This document shows positions 63,460 to 64,000 of a stretch of 64,000 nucleotides of DNA, in pieces. The position numbers and the translations under genes are program-made. The stretch comes from Diplonema papillatum (Eukaryota; Euglenozoa; Diplonemea; Diplonemida; Diplonemidae). Numbering within the stretch: the stretch's first letter is position 1; each line of letters begins with the position of its first letter. Under the pieces are notes generated by a model that worked only from the letters and a program-made list of their open reading frames with translations, did not search any database and was not told the origin of the DNA. The DNA is taken from positions 620,001-684,000 of the forward strand of contig JAPJBO010000002.1 of NCBI GenBank assembly GCA_030068145.1. Direction: 5' to 3'.

Positions 63460-63660
63460 CTAAACTCCATCGGTGCAGGTGGAGGTGGTGGAAGGGTGGC
63501 GCTTGAGCTTCGTTTTCTTCACGACCTTCTTCGCCTTCTTGGAGTCCGGCTTCGAGAACTTCGGCTTCGCGCCTCCGGGCTTCGTGCCCGGATCGTCCTT
63601 CTTCTTGCTCTTGGCGGTGCTGTTGAGGATGCTGTTGCTGTTGTTGGCCGCACGACGAGC
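63460..63660 (-). CDS. Lysine-rich tandem-unit protein, copy C (3' part)
   Basis: The same basic tail as copy B with GSKK changed to DSKK. The upstream part is shifted out of frame relative to copy B by the 14-bp and 17-bp insertions, so either the frame is broken or the insertions lie in an intron. A competing Q/E-rich frame is open here too, but its codon positions do not fit the substitution pattern. Confidence 0.35.
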   Translation of the reverse strand, partial: ARRAANNSNSILNSTAKSKKKDDPGTKPGGAKPKFSKPDSKKAKKVVKKTKLKRHPSTTSTCTDGV

Positions 63661-64000
63661 CCGAAGGCCGGCGGCGGCGCCGCCGGCGCGGCGCCGCCGG
63701 CGCGGCGCCGCCGGCGCGGCGTGGGCAATGCTGGCCGAGCGGCAATGCTGGCCGAGCGGCCGGGCGCCCGGCTGTTCGTGGCTGTACGTGGAGCAGCTGT
63801 TCGCGCCGCGGTCGTCGTAAGAGTTGCGCTCGAGTGTCGTCTATTTGCCCGCGGCCATCTTCGCCTACGTGGAAGTCCGCTTCTTCCGGCTTCCAGAACT
63901 TCGGGGCCCTGGCCGGTGCTGTTGAGAAAGGTCATCTTCCTGCTTCCTTCGTCGTTGAGCAAAATTTTGCTCCTTGCTGGTCGGGCAGCCTTCAAAGTGC

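Larger units (their letters stand above)
62300..64000. repeat. 595-bp tandem unit, three copies, cut by the window edge
   Basis: Copy A (to about 62880) is diverged and shortened; copy B is 62881-63475; copy C starts at 63476 and runs past 64000. B and C differ mainly by a 14-bp GC-rich insertion, a 17-bp duplication (CAATGCTGGCCGAGCGG) and scattered substitutions. Confidence 0.9.

Overview
The window looks like nuclear DNA of a microbial eukaryote. Its genes are split by GT-AG introns, it carries fragments of eukaryotic-type SSU and LSU ribosomal DNA, and it is gene-poor and very rich in repeats: CA/TG microsatellites, minisatellites, MITE-like elements and several dispersed families. An RPGRIP1L-like gene (ciliary transition zone) suggests an organism that makes cilia or flagella at some stage. 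I cannot name the lineage; a flagellated protist or alga is the best guess.

Four genes are well supported and all lie on the minus strand. (1) 11693 to 2624 is an RPGRIP1L-like gene in four exons whose splice phases all fit. It has coiled coils followed by two C2 domains, and its introns are packed with repeats, including about 54 copies of a 34-bp unit. (2) 25693 to 17627 is an intronless 2688-residue coiled-coil protein built around roughly 35 exact copies of the heptapeptide QRDQAER; its 3' end is duplicated downstream as a broken copy. (3) 41071 to 38384 is a secreted, probably GPI-anchored GH28 (polygalacturonase-fold) enzyme with an extra cysteine-rich N-terminal region. (4) 49338 to 46579 is VPS24/CHMP3, an ESCRT-III subunit, which I reconstructed as four exons with a C-terminal MIT-interacting motif.

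On the plus strand, 32.9-36.7 kb carries a two-part mobile-element-like locus: a finger-like C-x-C...H-x3-C protein, then a large protein with weak hAT/RNase-H-like features. It lies between two copies of a short direct repeat. Less certain coding pieces are a cysteine/histidine motif family with three copies (0.3, 59.3 and 61.8 kb) and a lysine-rich tandem-duplicated unit at the right edge (62.3-64 kb).

The rest is repeats. Family A is about 260 bp (five copies). Modules C, B and D are often seen separately but also co-linear, and B has intron-like ends. Family E is a 236-bp tandem and dispersed unit. Family F is an inverted pair at 8.7 and 58.5 kb. Family G has three copies of about 200 bp. 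There are also several small inverted-repeat elements, one of which has inserted into a satellite array with a TTAA target duplication that can be read directly. I saw no intact tRNA, CRISPR array, operon or other prokaryotic feature. The functional link between the genes is limited: RPGRIP1L-like (cilium), VPS24 (membrane scission) and GH28 (cell-wall or mucilage polysaccharide) are independent housekeeping or accessory functions.
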